The notes below the pieces were generated by a model. That model worked only from the letters and a program-made list of their open reading frames with translations, did not search any database and was not told the DNA's origin. A stretch of DNA of 64,000 nt, taken from NCBI GenBank assembly GCA_013398015.1, contig VZRR01011455.1:1-64000 (forward strand). The letters are read 5' to 3'. This document shows positions 38,207-50,454 of this stretch, in pieces (position 1 is the stretch's first letter; every line of letters starts with the position of its first letter). Position numbers and translations under genes: made by a program. The stretch comes from Oreocharis arfaki. Taxonomy: Eukaryota; Chordata; Aves; Passeriformes; Paramythiidae.

Positions 38207-40586
38207 AGACTTTGTTTAAACTTTTAATTCCCTTAAAAACATGAATGATGAGGAAGAGAAGAGAAAAAGCAAATACTCTTCATTTTAGAATGGTAATGTT
38301 GACAAACCCCTACTAGTCTTCATCTCTAAAATCCTTTCATTTGCTTAATGTCTACATGAAAACAACCTATGTGGTGAGCTGGCTCTCAGCATCAGCAGTC
38401 TTACAGTTCTGATGCCCACAGTGCAGATCTTTTGTAGTTCTTTAATGGATTTCTTCAGGGGAAAATATTGTCAATCACCCAATACTGTGAAATCACAAGC
38501 TCGCTATAATTTCATGCCCTTAATCAAACAGGCATTTCCTCTCTGACCTTGAGAGATACAGGGATGGGGAGAAAGAAAGCAAAATGCAAACCCACTCTGT
38601 CATTGTGTACCTTGTGCCTCCCTCCTGTAATAAAAGACAGTAGTAGCTGCAGTTTAGTGGCTGACAAAGGAGAAGCCAAAGCCTGCATGCACTGTAGCAT
38701 CTCTGGAAATGTGTATGGGGTATGGGGATTCCATGCTTAGATCCACCTGAGGCTGTAAGAGAGAATTGCATCACTACAAAGTAGTGCTTGGAGTAAGAGG
38801 AGATACAATATTATTCTGTGGCCCTTCCATGCTTGTTGTGTTGTTTTGCACTCAAGCATGTTCATTTTTTACTGGAGGGTTGTCTTTACCTTTTGGATAG
38901 GTTGCTGGCTTGCTGCACTACTTGCATATTTACTTTTTTTCTCAGCCCTTGCTTCTGTCCTTCTCTGACTGTTTTGTTAAAACCTGTTGTATTTTTACTC
39001 CAAAAGTAGCTCATGAGTTACATTTCTGCATTTCTCATTCTGTAAAGAATCACTCAAAAAGCCAAAGAAACCCTCATGATTGTTGAACACATTAGACTTC
39101 CTTTGTCTTTCAGCTTGTCCCATCCAACTGTGGACAATGCTCCTTACTAAGTGTTTTTGAAGTTCTTAGTGCAGAGGGATTGCAGACCTTAATGGTGTGA
39201 TGTTCTTGTCCAACTAAGAATAATTTAGCTAAGCGACTCTTTGTTTTTTTAATCATTGCTAACACTAGGAGTTTGCTACATGAAGCTCCTTAAAGTTGTT
39301 TTTCTTTATTGCATATAACCCCCCCCCACCTACTTTGTAGTCAAATTATGTGTTTGTTCTAGAACAGCAAGACATATTTTTATGCTTGAGTGTTTGCATA
39401 CCCTTCAGATAATGTTGCTTGTATGCCTAATGTAAGTCTTCTCTATTCTGGTGCACAGTTAACTTATGTTTAATTTATAGTCTTGGTCAATTTAAAAACA
39501 GACAAAAAAATAAACAGCAGAGAACAACCCTGGACAGTCTCATTAAGTTGGTGAAAGATGGGATGAAAAAGTCAGTGATCCTTTGCCAGAAAATCTTGAA
39601 GATTCAAGCCCCTTCTCAGCATAGTCTGGTTTCTTTTGGCTTTATCAGTCTTAGTCACTGTCTCTCCCAGCAGAAATATGTTTGCTTCAGCTCCGACACT
39701 GCCCTAAGTCCTCAGGAATAATTACACCAAGTGCTGCATAAAATGTGGGGAGGCTAGAAGGAACCAGTTAGATAAATATGGGTGTTTTCAGTGGGTTTTA
39801 AATATTTAACAAGTTATTTTCATAATCAAAATAAAATAAAAAAAAACCTGTCCTGAAAACTTTTGTAATGGAACTAAATGTTTTTGCATAGTAAAGGTTA
39901 CTGTAGAAAAAATTGCAGTGACATTACTAAGTACAGCATGTTATTTTTTCCATTATTATGTGAATTTGAGTCCATTTACTTTCCTAATTGTATTTTGCAG
40001 TCTTCATTGATCTACCACAGCAATAAACCAAACCCTCGTTAAATGATGTGGGGGGAAAACTTTTAATTGCCTCTTTCAGAATAATTTCTAAACCATAATT
40101 TTATATTTTTTTACAATCTTTATCTTCTTTTGAAGCCTGTCCTACAGCATCTCTGAACCTTTGGACAAAATATATTAGTACTAGACAGTTTGGTTTAGGT
40201 TATGATTTATTCGAAAGCACTCAGCAATTGTAATTTTTCTCCTATTAGAATTTGAGGTAAATTTGTTTCCTTCAGTTTTAAACATTGAAACATATCTGTG
40301 ATCCCTGTGGTCTTTGGGTCTTGGTAGGTGTTAATACTTGTAAATATGGGATTATTAAATACCCATAATCATTTATTTTGAGTTGAGAAAAGTATATGAG
40401 ATTTATTTCTTTACATAATGTTAGATTTAAAGTAAAAAAGAAAAGAAAACCTCCAAAGCTGGAAATGCAGTATTTCTAAGAAACATTTAGGAAAATTGAG
40501 TTGTTAATCATCCTTTTTATGATCTTCTGGGAGAAGAATTCTTGTTCCTCCCTGCCTTAGCATGATGTCACTGTCCTTGGTTTCAG

Positions 40587-40672
40587 CTGACATTAAGGGA
40601 CGTTTGTCTGGTACCTTCAAGAAATGCTCAACGTCTCACAGAAGGACACCCCGTAAAATCAAGTGCTGCCTG
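40587..40672 (+). CDS. Weak candidate internal exon (86 nt, phase 1 to 0)
   Basis: A long pyrimidine-rich tract (ttgttcctccctgccttag...tccttggtttcag) gives a strong acceptor at 40585-40586. In phase 1 the frame is open (ADIKGRLSGTFKKCSTSHRR, then a basic, Cys-containing end) up to CCTG|GTTACA, a poor donor. An alternative donor at CCCC|GTAAAA, 66 nt in, keeps phase instead. Phase 0 is also open (LTLRDVCLVPSRNAQRL...). It is included because 86 nt converts phase 1 to phase 0, which the next candidate exon needs. The acceptor is convincing and the exon itself is not. Confidence 0.14.
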
Positions 40673-41300
40673 GTTACATGACATTTTATAAGCTTTTTTA
40701 TGTTTCTTCCTATTTGAACGTGTTGATTTTGCAATTCACCCTCAGTGACAAATGTCTGAATTCCCTCTCCTGAGCTCAGTCTGCCTGGTTTGTCCAGGCT
40801 TAGTCCTATTTGGTACTTGAGAATTTAAACTGTATTCTGCACATCACTGCTCATTACTATGTATGTGTGTAGTAACTGTGGCGAAATGAAGTTCAGTTCA
40901 ACACAGTTTTCATTCAGGGCTGCATTCTCAGCTACCTTTTCTTTAAAATGCTATTTCGGGGAAGGCTAGCTGACTTTGAGGTAACAAAATATTTTTAAGT
41001 CTCCGCTTGAGAAAGCATGTACATACTACCTGAAATTTCGAATGGATTCAATTTCTTCAACTGTTAGAGAATTTCTTTTAGCTGCCAATCCAAAGTATCA
41101 ATGGAAAAAAATTTGTGAATCATACACTTTAACATACACTTTCCATCTTTGGGTGGACATTCACCTGCTGCCTGATGCTTGTGAGAGCTCTCATTATGAT
41201 CAGAGATTGGTTATACTCATCCTCACAAATCACATAACTTCTGGAAAACAGGTTGTTCTCTGTAATGTAGATTTTATTTTATTTTATTTTTTTTTTTTAG

Positions 41301-41391
41301 AAAAGTGAAACCAGAAAGCTGTTGAGAGGTGGGAATAGCCCTGTCTTCTCTCAGAGGAGACAATATACTGTGTATAATGGCTTTTTACCTG
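41301..41391 (+). CDS. Candidate internal exon (91 nt, phase 0 to 1)
   Basis: A T-rich tract ending tttttttttag precedes 91 bases that end at CCTG|GTAAGG, a good donor. In phase 0 the frame is fully open and reads KSETRKLLRGGNSPVFSQRR followed by QYTVYNGFLP. It is basic, then aromatic, and looks like a conserved linear region. The other two frames contain stops. Its phase-1 end matches the terminal-exon candidate at 45122. The acceptor tract is homopolymeric, so its quality is hard to judge. The protein family is unrecognised. Confidence 0.27.
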
Positions 41392-41933
41392 GTAAGGTTT
41401 TGACCTTTCTTATGGCAGAAATTTTTACGAGAGGGTGATGATGATGCCACTGGAAAACCAAGCTGGATTTCAAGGTATCAATTAAAATATCACAATTTTC
41501 CAAGAATCAAGAATTGTTTCTCCTGTGTGTGTTTCAAGTATCTTGGAAATAGGTGGGAAAGGAACTTTGACTGAGTCAAGCTGAAGAGTTGTAAATTAGA
41601 TGTATTCAGGCTTCTGTGATCAAAGTGGTAGGAGATGGCCATAATGAGAAGTGAATGCATTGAAGTATCTAAGTTTTAAACTGGTAATGTGGTTGTTGAA
41701 TGGGCTGAAGAGTTTCTGTCACAGGAGAGCAGAGAGAGGAATACCCCTGGGTGGTGAATACAGCTGATCTACAGACGTGTTTTTTATCTTTAACCCAGTC
41801 TACGCTAAGGGGTAGATCCAGTCTTTATTGCTCTACAGACCTCCGTAGAAAATGAAGTCTCCAATATATTTACAAGCTGGTGCTGTTGCTTTCAACATAG
41901 TAACTCTTTTTCTAGGAGATTATCTTTGAGTAG

Positions 41934-41968
41934 AATCATAGAGGTTGGCAAAAATAGAACTGCACATT
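41934..41968 (-). mobile_element. Tiny CR1 3'-end-like relic
   Basis: The string agaatcatagaggttggca matches the reverse-complemented start of an avian CR1 3' terminus. The similarity fades within about 35 bases, so this is at most a decayed remnant. Confidence 0.3.
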
Positions 41969-44900
41969 TGTCATTCAAGCGCTAGGGAAAAATCCTGTTG
42001 GATTTTGTGGTGGAAAAAATAATGCTGAATCAAACCTGGATTTGTGGTCTCTTGCAGTTAGCCACCAGATATTTTACTTTTGGTATTTAATGTTTTGAGT
42101 CTTTTAAATTGAATTCACTTCAATAGTTCTCTCCACTGAGAAATGCCCTTGTATCCGTCAAGATTTAATTCTTTAAAAACATTAACAGCCCCTCCCAGTT
42201 GGGGTTCTTTAAAGTGTCAAATGCCAAATTCTACTCTTGCTTCATATGGAAAGTTATTTCTAAATTGATAGTATGTTCCTGCCTGTTTCTTTTTAAGCTT
42301 AATGCAGCTGTTACCATGCTGGAGCCACTGGTAATCTCTGCATTGCCATTACTTTCTTTATGATTCTCTTCTATTACTGCAGTTCTCTTCATTAATTCTG
42401 ATGGAAAAAATATATTTGTATATATTTATCTGCCTGCAAAATTAGCTTGTTCTGCACTTAAGAAATTAATTGTGGTTACAAGCAACAAATGCCGCTTTGC
42501 AGTCTGGTACCTCTAGCTCAGCTTTCAACTCCAAGTTGCAACTTTTCCTTTTCTGTGGTAATGCGGCTTTTTATGAGGCTTCGTACTAATTAAGCAAGTG
42601 AGATGTAACTTTTAAGAGTTTACTTAGGTAGGGAGGGAGATGGTGGACTGGTGTATCCATGGATACTCTCTTGTCTAGGGACTCTGCTCAAGATTATGTT
42701 GGAATTGAAAGTCAACACATCTTATCTGCACGATCATTACTGAAGTGTTTGCAAAGACATGATCACTGTTAATTTAAAAGATTTGATTTAAAATGGAGGA
42801 ATTGAGGTTCAAAAGCTATATTTAGTGGATAAACTGCTTTAGAAGAGGTGAGGGCTCTCTCAATCTTGATGAGGCAATTTCATCACAATTTAAAAAGAGG
42901 TCAGCTAAATTCCCATGTACGTTACAGGGCATGGACATTAGTGTATTCAAAAAAAGATAGATTCTAGAAATCCATTGGGAAGAGGACCATAAAACTGTCT
43001 GTAATTTGAGGCCCTAAATTTAGGGCACTCCAATTAAAACTGACTTTGTAGCCAAAAATAGCAATTGTATTACAAATCTGTTTTATTATATACTACAAGT
43101 ATGCCACTTTATTTCTGCTAGACCAGATTTTTTAAAAAAAAAATCCAGTTAGTTTTGTTTGGCTGTTGGGAAGTGAGGGCAGAAATTCTTATGCCTTAAA
43201 TCCTTCTCTCTGTGTGTAAAATCCCCTTTTTTGACAAAACATTGAATTTCTTGTTATAAAATTCTGGAGATTGAAATAAGACTTATTGTATGAACTTAAA
43301 ATTTCAGGCCAGCTCAGACTGGGAGAATATATGAATGGAAGAAAATAGAAAGTAAGAGATTTTGTCAGTAATACAGCGTATATAGATTTGAAAATGAGAT
43401 GTAGCTTCTGAAAGGGTTTGAAAACTATCCCTGAGTTCTTCAAGCATAAGCCTCCAATGCCACCATGTATTCTCAGTTTCATATCAGGACAAATTGATTT
43501 TTCCATAAAGTAGCTTGTTTTATTTGTCTGGAGACCAGTTTTTACTTCTATAGCCTAACCTAGGAAAAAGAATCTATTTTCAGAGGTACCAGTAATAAAA
43601 GGTACTAGAAATGTAACTGGTTTGATAAAGCAACATGAAGTGAAATCTGTCTGTGTAAAATCTGACACTTGTAAAAGGGTGGGAGTTACAGGATTAATGT
43701 TAATGAGACCTGTGGTTTTTATAGAACTGGCTTAATGAGCTGAGAGCTTTTCTGTTCTGGGTTTGTTTCTCATCAGCAAATTTGGGTGAGGGTCATAGGG
43801 TTGTTCTGCTGATGTGCTCTTCTGTGTTCATTAGTTTAGATTGTTTTATGAATGTTATTTTTCATATTTGTGCCTGCACTTCCTTACCTTTTCTGAAAAA
43901 AGAAAAATAGAAACAACAAAAAAAGAGCTTTTTTGTTGTTTGGTTTGTGAGGTTATTTTCATTTTTTAAATGGATATCTTGAGTTTTAATGAAGTGAAAC
44001 TAGAAGCATGAGATGAAAGTGAGTAGCAAAAACCATTGATTCAAAAAACAGGCAGACTCTACAACTGACTTACTACGGTCTTTTAATGTGAACAGTGAAG
44101 CACCATCGCTTGAGTAGTGTTAAGATCCCGAAAAAGAACTGGGGAGTGGTCTTTTGATTAGTTTCCTTGACTCTGTCTAGTGGTATTGCCTGCTTTCTCC
44201 TTCCATAATAGTATTTTGAAATCTTCATTCCTGAATTGTTTCTTTCTAAAAATAACCATACATGTGAAAACTTTGCAAAAGCCTGAGGGAAGGTGGAACC
44301 AAAGACAGGGAGACGGCTACACCTTGCGCAGCAGAATGTGATGCCGTGTTTTGTTACCTGGAGTGCACAGAGATTGCTTCTGTAATATCTGAACAATGAA
44401 GGGAATTTAATCCCATGACCCGTGTGCTCAGAAGTGCACACAGTCCTGGGGAACAGGTCCTGACTCGGAGCAGCCATGGTATTTGTATTAATACTCCTCT
44501 TTGCCTGTTGATTTGTGCTTTTGTTTTATTTTCTATATCTTGCTTACTTGCCTCCAACTCTGGATGAAACTTATTTCTCTTTTTTGAGGGTGTCGTGGCT
44601 ACCACAGAGGAGGGTGGTGAGTGCCCACAATGACCTGAATGGAAGGAGTCAGAGGCTGGAGTCCCTGTGGGAAGTGGGGAGCTGAGGTTTCCTAAAGAAG
44701 GTTTTATAACGGAGGCTGCAGTATGAGGCAGCCTTTTAGAAAGAAGGCAACTGCAAGGCTTTTTTGTGTGTGGATCCTAATTTTCTCAGTGTGTTAGGCA
44801 CGCTCAGAGCCTAATACAATTAGCAGGCCGAGCCTGGAGGGCACCAGTGTGATGGAAGGAAGCACTTGTCTGGCCTCTTCACCTTGAGTGAATGGAATCT

Positions 44901-45121
44901 TGATTTCTTCTGTGATACTCTCAGACCATATTCTCTTTATGGAGATGCCTAATGTGTAGTGAATTTAACAGAAAATGTTTTAATGCACTTGAGTTTTTTG
45001 GTAATGGACTTTTACCCAGTGTTTTTCAAACGTGATGTGTAAAACTTGGAAACACTATATAACTTTTACAGTACAGGACCTTACCTTCTTTTTGCTGCTT
45101 CTAATACACTTATTGTTGCAG

Positions 45122-45150
45122 TAATGCAAGAATATAAAAGCATGATGTAA
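45122..45150 (+). CDS. Candidate terminal coding exon, ending MQEYKSMM-stop
   Basis: An excellent polypyrimidine tract (ccttctttttgctgcttct...ttattgttgcag) ends at 45121. In phase 1 the exon gives one split Val codon, then MQEYKSMM and TAA at 45148-45150. It is followed by AT-rich 3' UTR-like sequence with AATAAA at 45702. The phase agrees with the preceding candidate (41301-41391). The acceptor tract overlaps an open minus-strand frame that is lysine-rich only because the plus strand is T-rich. Short length limits confidence. Confidence 0.25.
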
Positions 45151-45730
45151 TTTCTACTGTGGCATAACTGAACTCCTGATTCTTTATCTCAACCTGTTTG
45201 GCATTCAGCTTCTCCCTGATAAGCAGGGGGGCTTTCTTTGTTTTGTTTTTTAATTTTTTTTTAATTAAGGAAACTTCATCAGACATAGATTGAAAAACAT
45301 TACTTAAATCATTCAATTTATTGCAAGCAATTTCATAGACATCAAGCCAATGTTTAAATGAGTCAATAACTTTGACAGAAGTTCTTATATTAAAGTTTCA
45401 CATTTGTCTGTAAAACAAACCAATAGTTTTGTACATGTAACATTTTGATTGCATGTGGTAGACCTTTCAGCAGTATAGGTTTTGTAGGAACTGTTCAGTC
45501 GTTCACTATACTAAAATGTTATGATATTTAAAAATAAATTGGCAATGGCTTCTCTGGACATAAAAAAAAGATTAGTAACAAACCTGGTTACTGTTGTTTT
45601 TTTAGCTTGAAAGAGGAATAATGTTTAGTTTCCTTTTAAGCATGTGTTAACATAGGTGTTTGTACCAGTATGTTTACAGTTGTGTATTTGGAAAACATCC
45701 AAATAAAGTTCTGTAGGAACTATGTACTTT
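45151..45730 (+). other. Putative 3' UTR with polyadenylation signal
   Basis: AATAAA occurs at 45702-45707, followed by T/G-rich sequence (tgtacttttgttagtt) where cleavage-stimulating elements are expected. The segment has several TGTA words of the kind found in vertebrate 3' UTRs. If the terminal exon is right, this UTR is about 560 bases. Isolated AATAAA words are common in AT-rich DNA, so the call depends on that exon. Confidence 0.28.
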
Positions 45731-48700
45731 TGTTAGTTACCCAATTACTCTCGTGTTGCCAGTTTTTGTGTATTTGTGAAAGTCCAGTGGAACCTCCAGC
45801 ATGAAAACCCTTCATTGGTGTAATTTAGTTCAAGGAGCTAGAAAATGCTGTTCCAAAATGGGATAAAACCATAGGAAATGCCTTGAAGATAAATGATGGG
45901 ATTGTTCTGGTCAGTAAGTATATTCTGCGCATAAAGGATAATAAATACCATAATCCACTTTGGCTGGTTTTATCCAATTTGAGGTAATTCTTTAAGCAAA
46001 AACATCTAAATGCTGTTTCATTGGAAGCAAATGAAAGCTTAAAGTAACTATAGATTTCTTTGCCCAAATTCCTTTGTGGGGTGAGACAATTTACTAAAGG
46101 ATGGCCCCAAGTCTTTTTCTTCCTGTGGCATGTTTAGGGCTTAAGTTCCCTTTCTGAGAGCCATTTTAAATGTATTGTTAGCACAGGGCGCTCTGCCTGA
46201 GTAAAAGTCAAGGAAACTAAGAGAAAAAATTAAATTTGGATTGTTTTGGAGCTTTATGGCAAAATCAGTTGCCAAACAAGAAATGAAATGTCTTCTTAAA
46301 AAAAAAAAAAAATAAACCAAAAAACCGAACAAACCGTAACTCTTTAGATTTCCCATAAACTAACATTTGTTTCTTTCTATTGAGCATGACATGGCAAATA
46401 GAGCAGCAGCTCTCAGAGCATTGCTTTTATGAAGATCTAATGGTCTAATGAATAAGTAATATGCCATCTTGTAAAGCTACTGCCTGTTCATAATGCATCC
46501 ATATTATGGTAACAGATTGTAAATTAAGAAATATGTTGTTTCTTTATCTGTTCTGTCTGTTTGTGGTTGTCCCATAAGGATAACTGATGGTTCCTCGTAC
46601 CAGGCTTCAGTCATTGGGTAAAAATGGCTGTTTGGCAGTAGCACGTGTCCTTAGGACACCTTGAGCCTACTGTGATATGAGAGGAGGATTTCTCTGTGTT
46701 AAGTAACACCAAGTTTACCTGGGGCGGGGGAAAAAAAAGTCATGGGCATTTAATCAGAATAAAGTTCTGTAGAAAAAAATTAACTGGTAAATTAATATTG
46801 TTCTGATATCTATTGTCAGGTTTGATTTAGAGTTTGAATTGCTAGTTTCTCTTGAAAGGAAATTGGAGGTAAATAAAAATGGGTAAATAGCTGAAAATAC
46901 TAAATTGCATTCATAAACAGTAGAAAGTGTTTGTTGTTTGTCCTGTCAAAATCTACCTGGCAAAATCATCTCCTGCATCTGCTTGAAAATATAATGATGA
47001 AATACATTAATAAGGTGCAAATGAAGCATGTTAGCATCACTCCTTAAAACAGAGCTCAGATTTGAGAGTGGGACACAATGCTTATTTTGTATTTCAAAAA
47101 AGGGGCAACAGAAATGTTACTGTTTTATCTCATGCACTTACTAGTGGTGCTTTTTAAACCATTCTTGTGTTACTGTATTGTCCAATACTGAATGGTTCAC
47201 TCAGGAAATATGCTGCTACTTCTCTTGGACCTTTATCTTGTATACATCAAACTTTTAAAATAATATTTGAAATCTACTTCTTTCAGTTTTCTCACTTTGA
47301 ACAGTCTGTCTTGGGGAGATGGGGTAGCAACAATCCTTAAAAATTACTGCTCAAAACCATACCCATATTTTCTTAATTGAAGCAACTCTATTTGTTTTCC
47401 AAAACCAGACTAAAATATCGCTACACCCTCCTGAATATGCTTTTGAAAAGATTAAAGTTTTATCTCATTCAAGATCTTGCATGATAATTTTCATTATTTT
47501 AATCACATTCTCTTTCTGAAAGCAATTGATAATAATGATATTATCCAAGGATGTTAACACACTGTATCTCATCTAGGTGGAAGAGATGGAGGAAAAAAAA
47601 ACAAACTGAAAAAACCCCAAAACCAAAAGAGAGCTCAGTTACTTCTGAGAATAAAAGTTTATAAGCTACCTTCACTGATGTCAAAGGACAAATTCACGTT
47701 ATTTTTAGTTGCCTAATATAGTAACACGTTATTTGTCTGACAGTCTTGCAGCTGCTGTTGTGTGTAGCCATTGCCTGTAAAATGAAGGAATTTCACACTG
47801 CTTTTATAACAGTGAGACATGCACAGCTTGACATCATCTTTCATAATCACGACCCTGTTTGTCCAAGAAGGGAGAATTGCAGTAGAAGAATGGTGGCATC
47901 CTGTTCTTTCTTGTCTTGTCAGTCAACAGTTTTTGAGTTTTGTTTTCCTTCCATGCCTAGGAGCAAAGGAAAGAGTAATACATGGAAAAATCAAATGGTT
48001 CTTCTGCTTCAGGCTGTAAGTGATTGATACATGTTAATTTTGGGTGTAGTTGTCGCTATTCAGTAGTAATACCAGCATTGAAGGTTTTTATCTTCATTCA
48101 GCATGGTCTTATTCCTATCTGAACTGTGCAGTCAACTCCCTTGTTTCAGCTGAGGTGGATAGAGGTGATGCTCTCTGTGATGAAATGAGCATCTGTTTCT
48201 GGGGGTTGGGTAAATGGTTGATGAAATGCTTGCAGGTACATTTTGTTTGTTCTTAATTTTATTTAGAGTTTCTTGGCCATTTAGTTTCACATCAGTAGTT
48301 CTATAGAGAGAAGAAATATAAAACAGGGAAAGATTTTTCCAGGTATGTGTTCTGCCTTCTGTTCTATAATGCATTACCTGTTGGGATTCTTTTGTTTCTA
48401 GTAGTGATGATGTGGCTAGACTCAAACGCCAACCCAGCACCCACTCCTTTAGTTCTTGAATATGTAGGCATCACTTCCACAGGAGAACTTGGACAGGTGC
48501 TTGCTAATCCTCTTATACCAAGCCTATCCTATTTTACAGAAGGGGTGGAAAACTGAATGCCAGAATGGTTGGTGAGGGATTGGCAAATACTTTTTGTGTT
48601 GCCCAGCTCTCTATGCCTAAGATACTGCCTGAATGGCAGGTAAGGGAATAGCTGAAAGGAATAGTTTAAATACAAAGGTCTCAATGATAGTTTTCAGAAA

Positions 48701-50454
48701 GAGAGATCTGGGATTTTATTGGTGAATTAGCCTGACTGGGGAAAAGGGGACATATGAAATCTTTGTAGCTCTGACTTAAGCAATTTCCTGCTCTCTCCGG
48801 GGGTTTTTTCCTGTTGGTAAGGAAAATTATATATAATGGATTTGTTGTGTTTATGAGTCATATATCAGTCATACTCTCACCTCTTCACACTAGAGATGCA
48901 TTATTGTTCAGCCTGTTAAAGTAATAAAAATTCAGCTGGATGTTTAAATTGATCCAATTGTCTGCTTTTATTCACCTGTGTATCCTCATCAATTAAACAT
49001 TGTTTTAAGACATCTGTTGTCATGTTGGCCTTAAGCCAAACCAGTATTAAACCTTTCAAAGGCTGAAGATGCTGAAAAAGCTTTTCACACACATGTCTTC
49101 CCTTGTATCTAAAAGGGATAATTTTGGAAACATGGTTTTCCCTTCTTTTAGTAAGAAAACTACCTCCCTTGGGAGATACCTGGCATATCCTTGACAGGCC
49201 AGATAAATTATACATTCAAAGCCCTGGGAATTCCTCAAATCACCATGCTTACCCCAAAATTTATGCAAATAATGAAGTATGTGTACATAGATACTTTGAT
49301 TAGTGGTGACATGAATAGAGAGGAAGTAGTCTTACTGTGTTTTCTCTATTCCTTAATTATAGAGCTGTGATAAAATATATTAAGGTAAAGAAATGTACTA
49401 GAGTAAGCTGTCAAAACAAAATAAAATGAATAAAACCTACTTGCTTCATAATCTCTAGTGAAATGGAAATTGCTTTTAAAAATACTTAATTAGACCATAG
49501 CCCAAAAGGTAGCTATTGTAGTTTGTGGGGTAAAAAAAAATTAAATACGTGCTTTTTAATCCTCCAAGAGTTTAATTGCTAGTAGGACTGTGTTTTGTTA
49601 ATATTTCCATCACTCCTGAAAAGACTTGAACAAGACCTGTATTTTAAGCAAAAGTATTTAGTCATTTGAGAGGAATTACATTCAGTGCCTAAAGTTAAGG
49701 CCATTTTTTTATAAGACCAGCAGAACATGGTTTATTTAGTTTAAAGGCACTCCGAGCTGGTTTTTAGAGGACATGTCAAATTAGGAGATTTCTTCTGCTG
49801 TATTGTCTCTGTGGTCTGCTGTGCCTGATCATCACAGGTGTATCCGAGAGCAGGACAGAGCCATGCTGAGCCTGGAGGGAGACAGTGCCTCTTTGCTCTG
49901 TGCTCCCTGATCCATGGGAGAAGTGTTTCCTCTGGCCTCCTTCCTCAGCTGCAGTAGCTGAAGATACAGAAGAGTAAGAGGTTTTTGCTCTTACTCCATC
50001 TGTGAAGCAGTTAGTCTTTGGCAGAGCTCAGGAGATGAAAATATCTTTCCTCTTGCCCTTGAGAGTTTTGGTTGATGTTTCCTGACCTGAAATGAAAGCA
50101 CAGTGCAACTTGTGTGTGGTAGGTAGGTAATTGGTGTCTCTGCATCTCAGAGTTGATTGAAAAAGGCCAACTCTTCTGAATTATTTAAGTTTTATTTGTT
50201 TTAATTGCCATTTTCTGTTATTTAGAGTTTTAGTAAAGTCACATAAGCTTGTAGCTGATGTAATCATAGTGGGTCTCCCTGGACCTATGAGGGTGTCTTT
50301 CCTTCCATGAGGGAAACACCTGCACTCCCTTCTGATTTGGGGCTTTGTCAGCAGTCCTTGCTGTCACTTTTCTCCCTTTTTTCAGCATACAATGACTTCC
50401 AGTATTGTGAATGGCCCTGGACGCTCTGTTACAATTAATTTGGAAGCACATTCA
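45731..50454. other. AT-rich sequence without a recognised gene
   Basis: Frames here are short and overlap on both strands. There are A-rich runs at about 46300 and 47590. A second copy of the 15-mer aataaagttctgtag lies at 46758-46772, 1.06 kb right of the first at 45702. No repeat family was recognised. It is probably intergenic. Confidence 0.4.

Noticed and set aside
39107..39180. Exon-like segment after a strong tttgtctttcag acceptor
   Set aside because: The phase-1 frame stops after about 15 codons and no usable donor precedes the stop.
45110..45391. Minus-strand frame that looks like a coiled coil
   Set aside because: The lysine-rich part comes from T-rich runs on the plus strand, which fit a polypyrimidine tract and UTR better. 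All minus frames meet stops just upstream.
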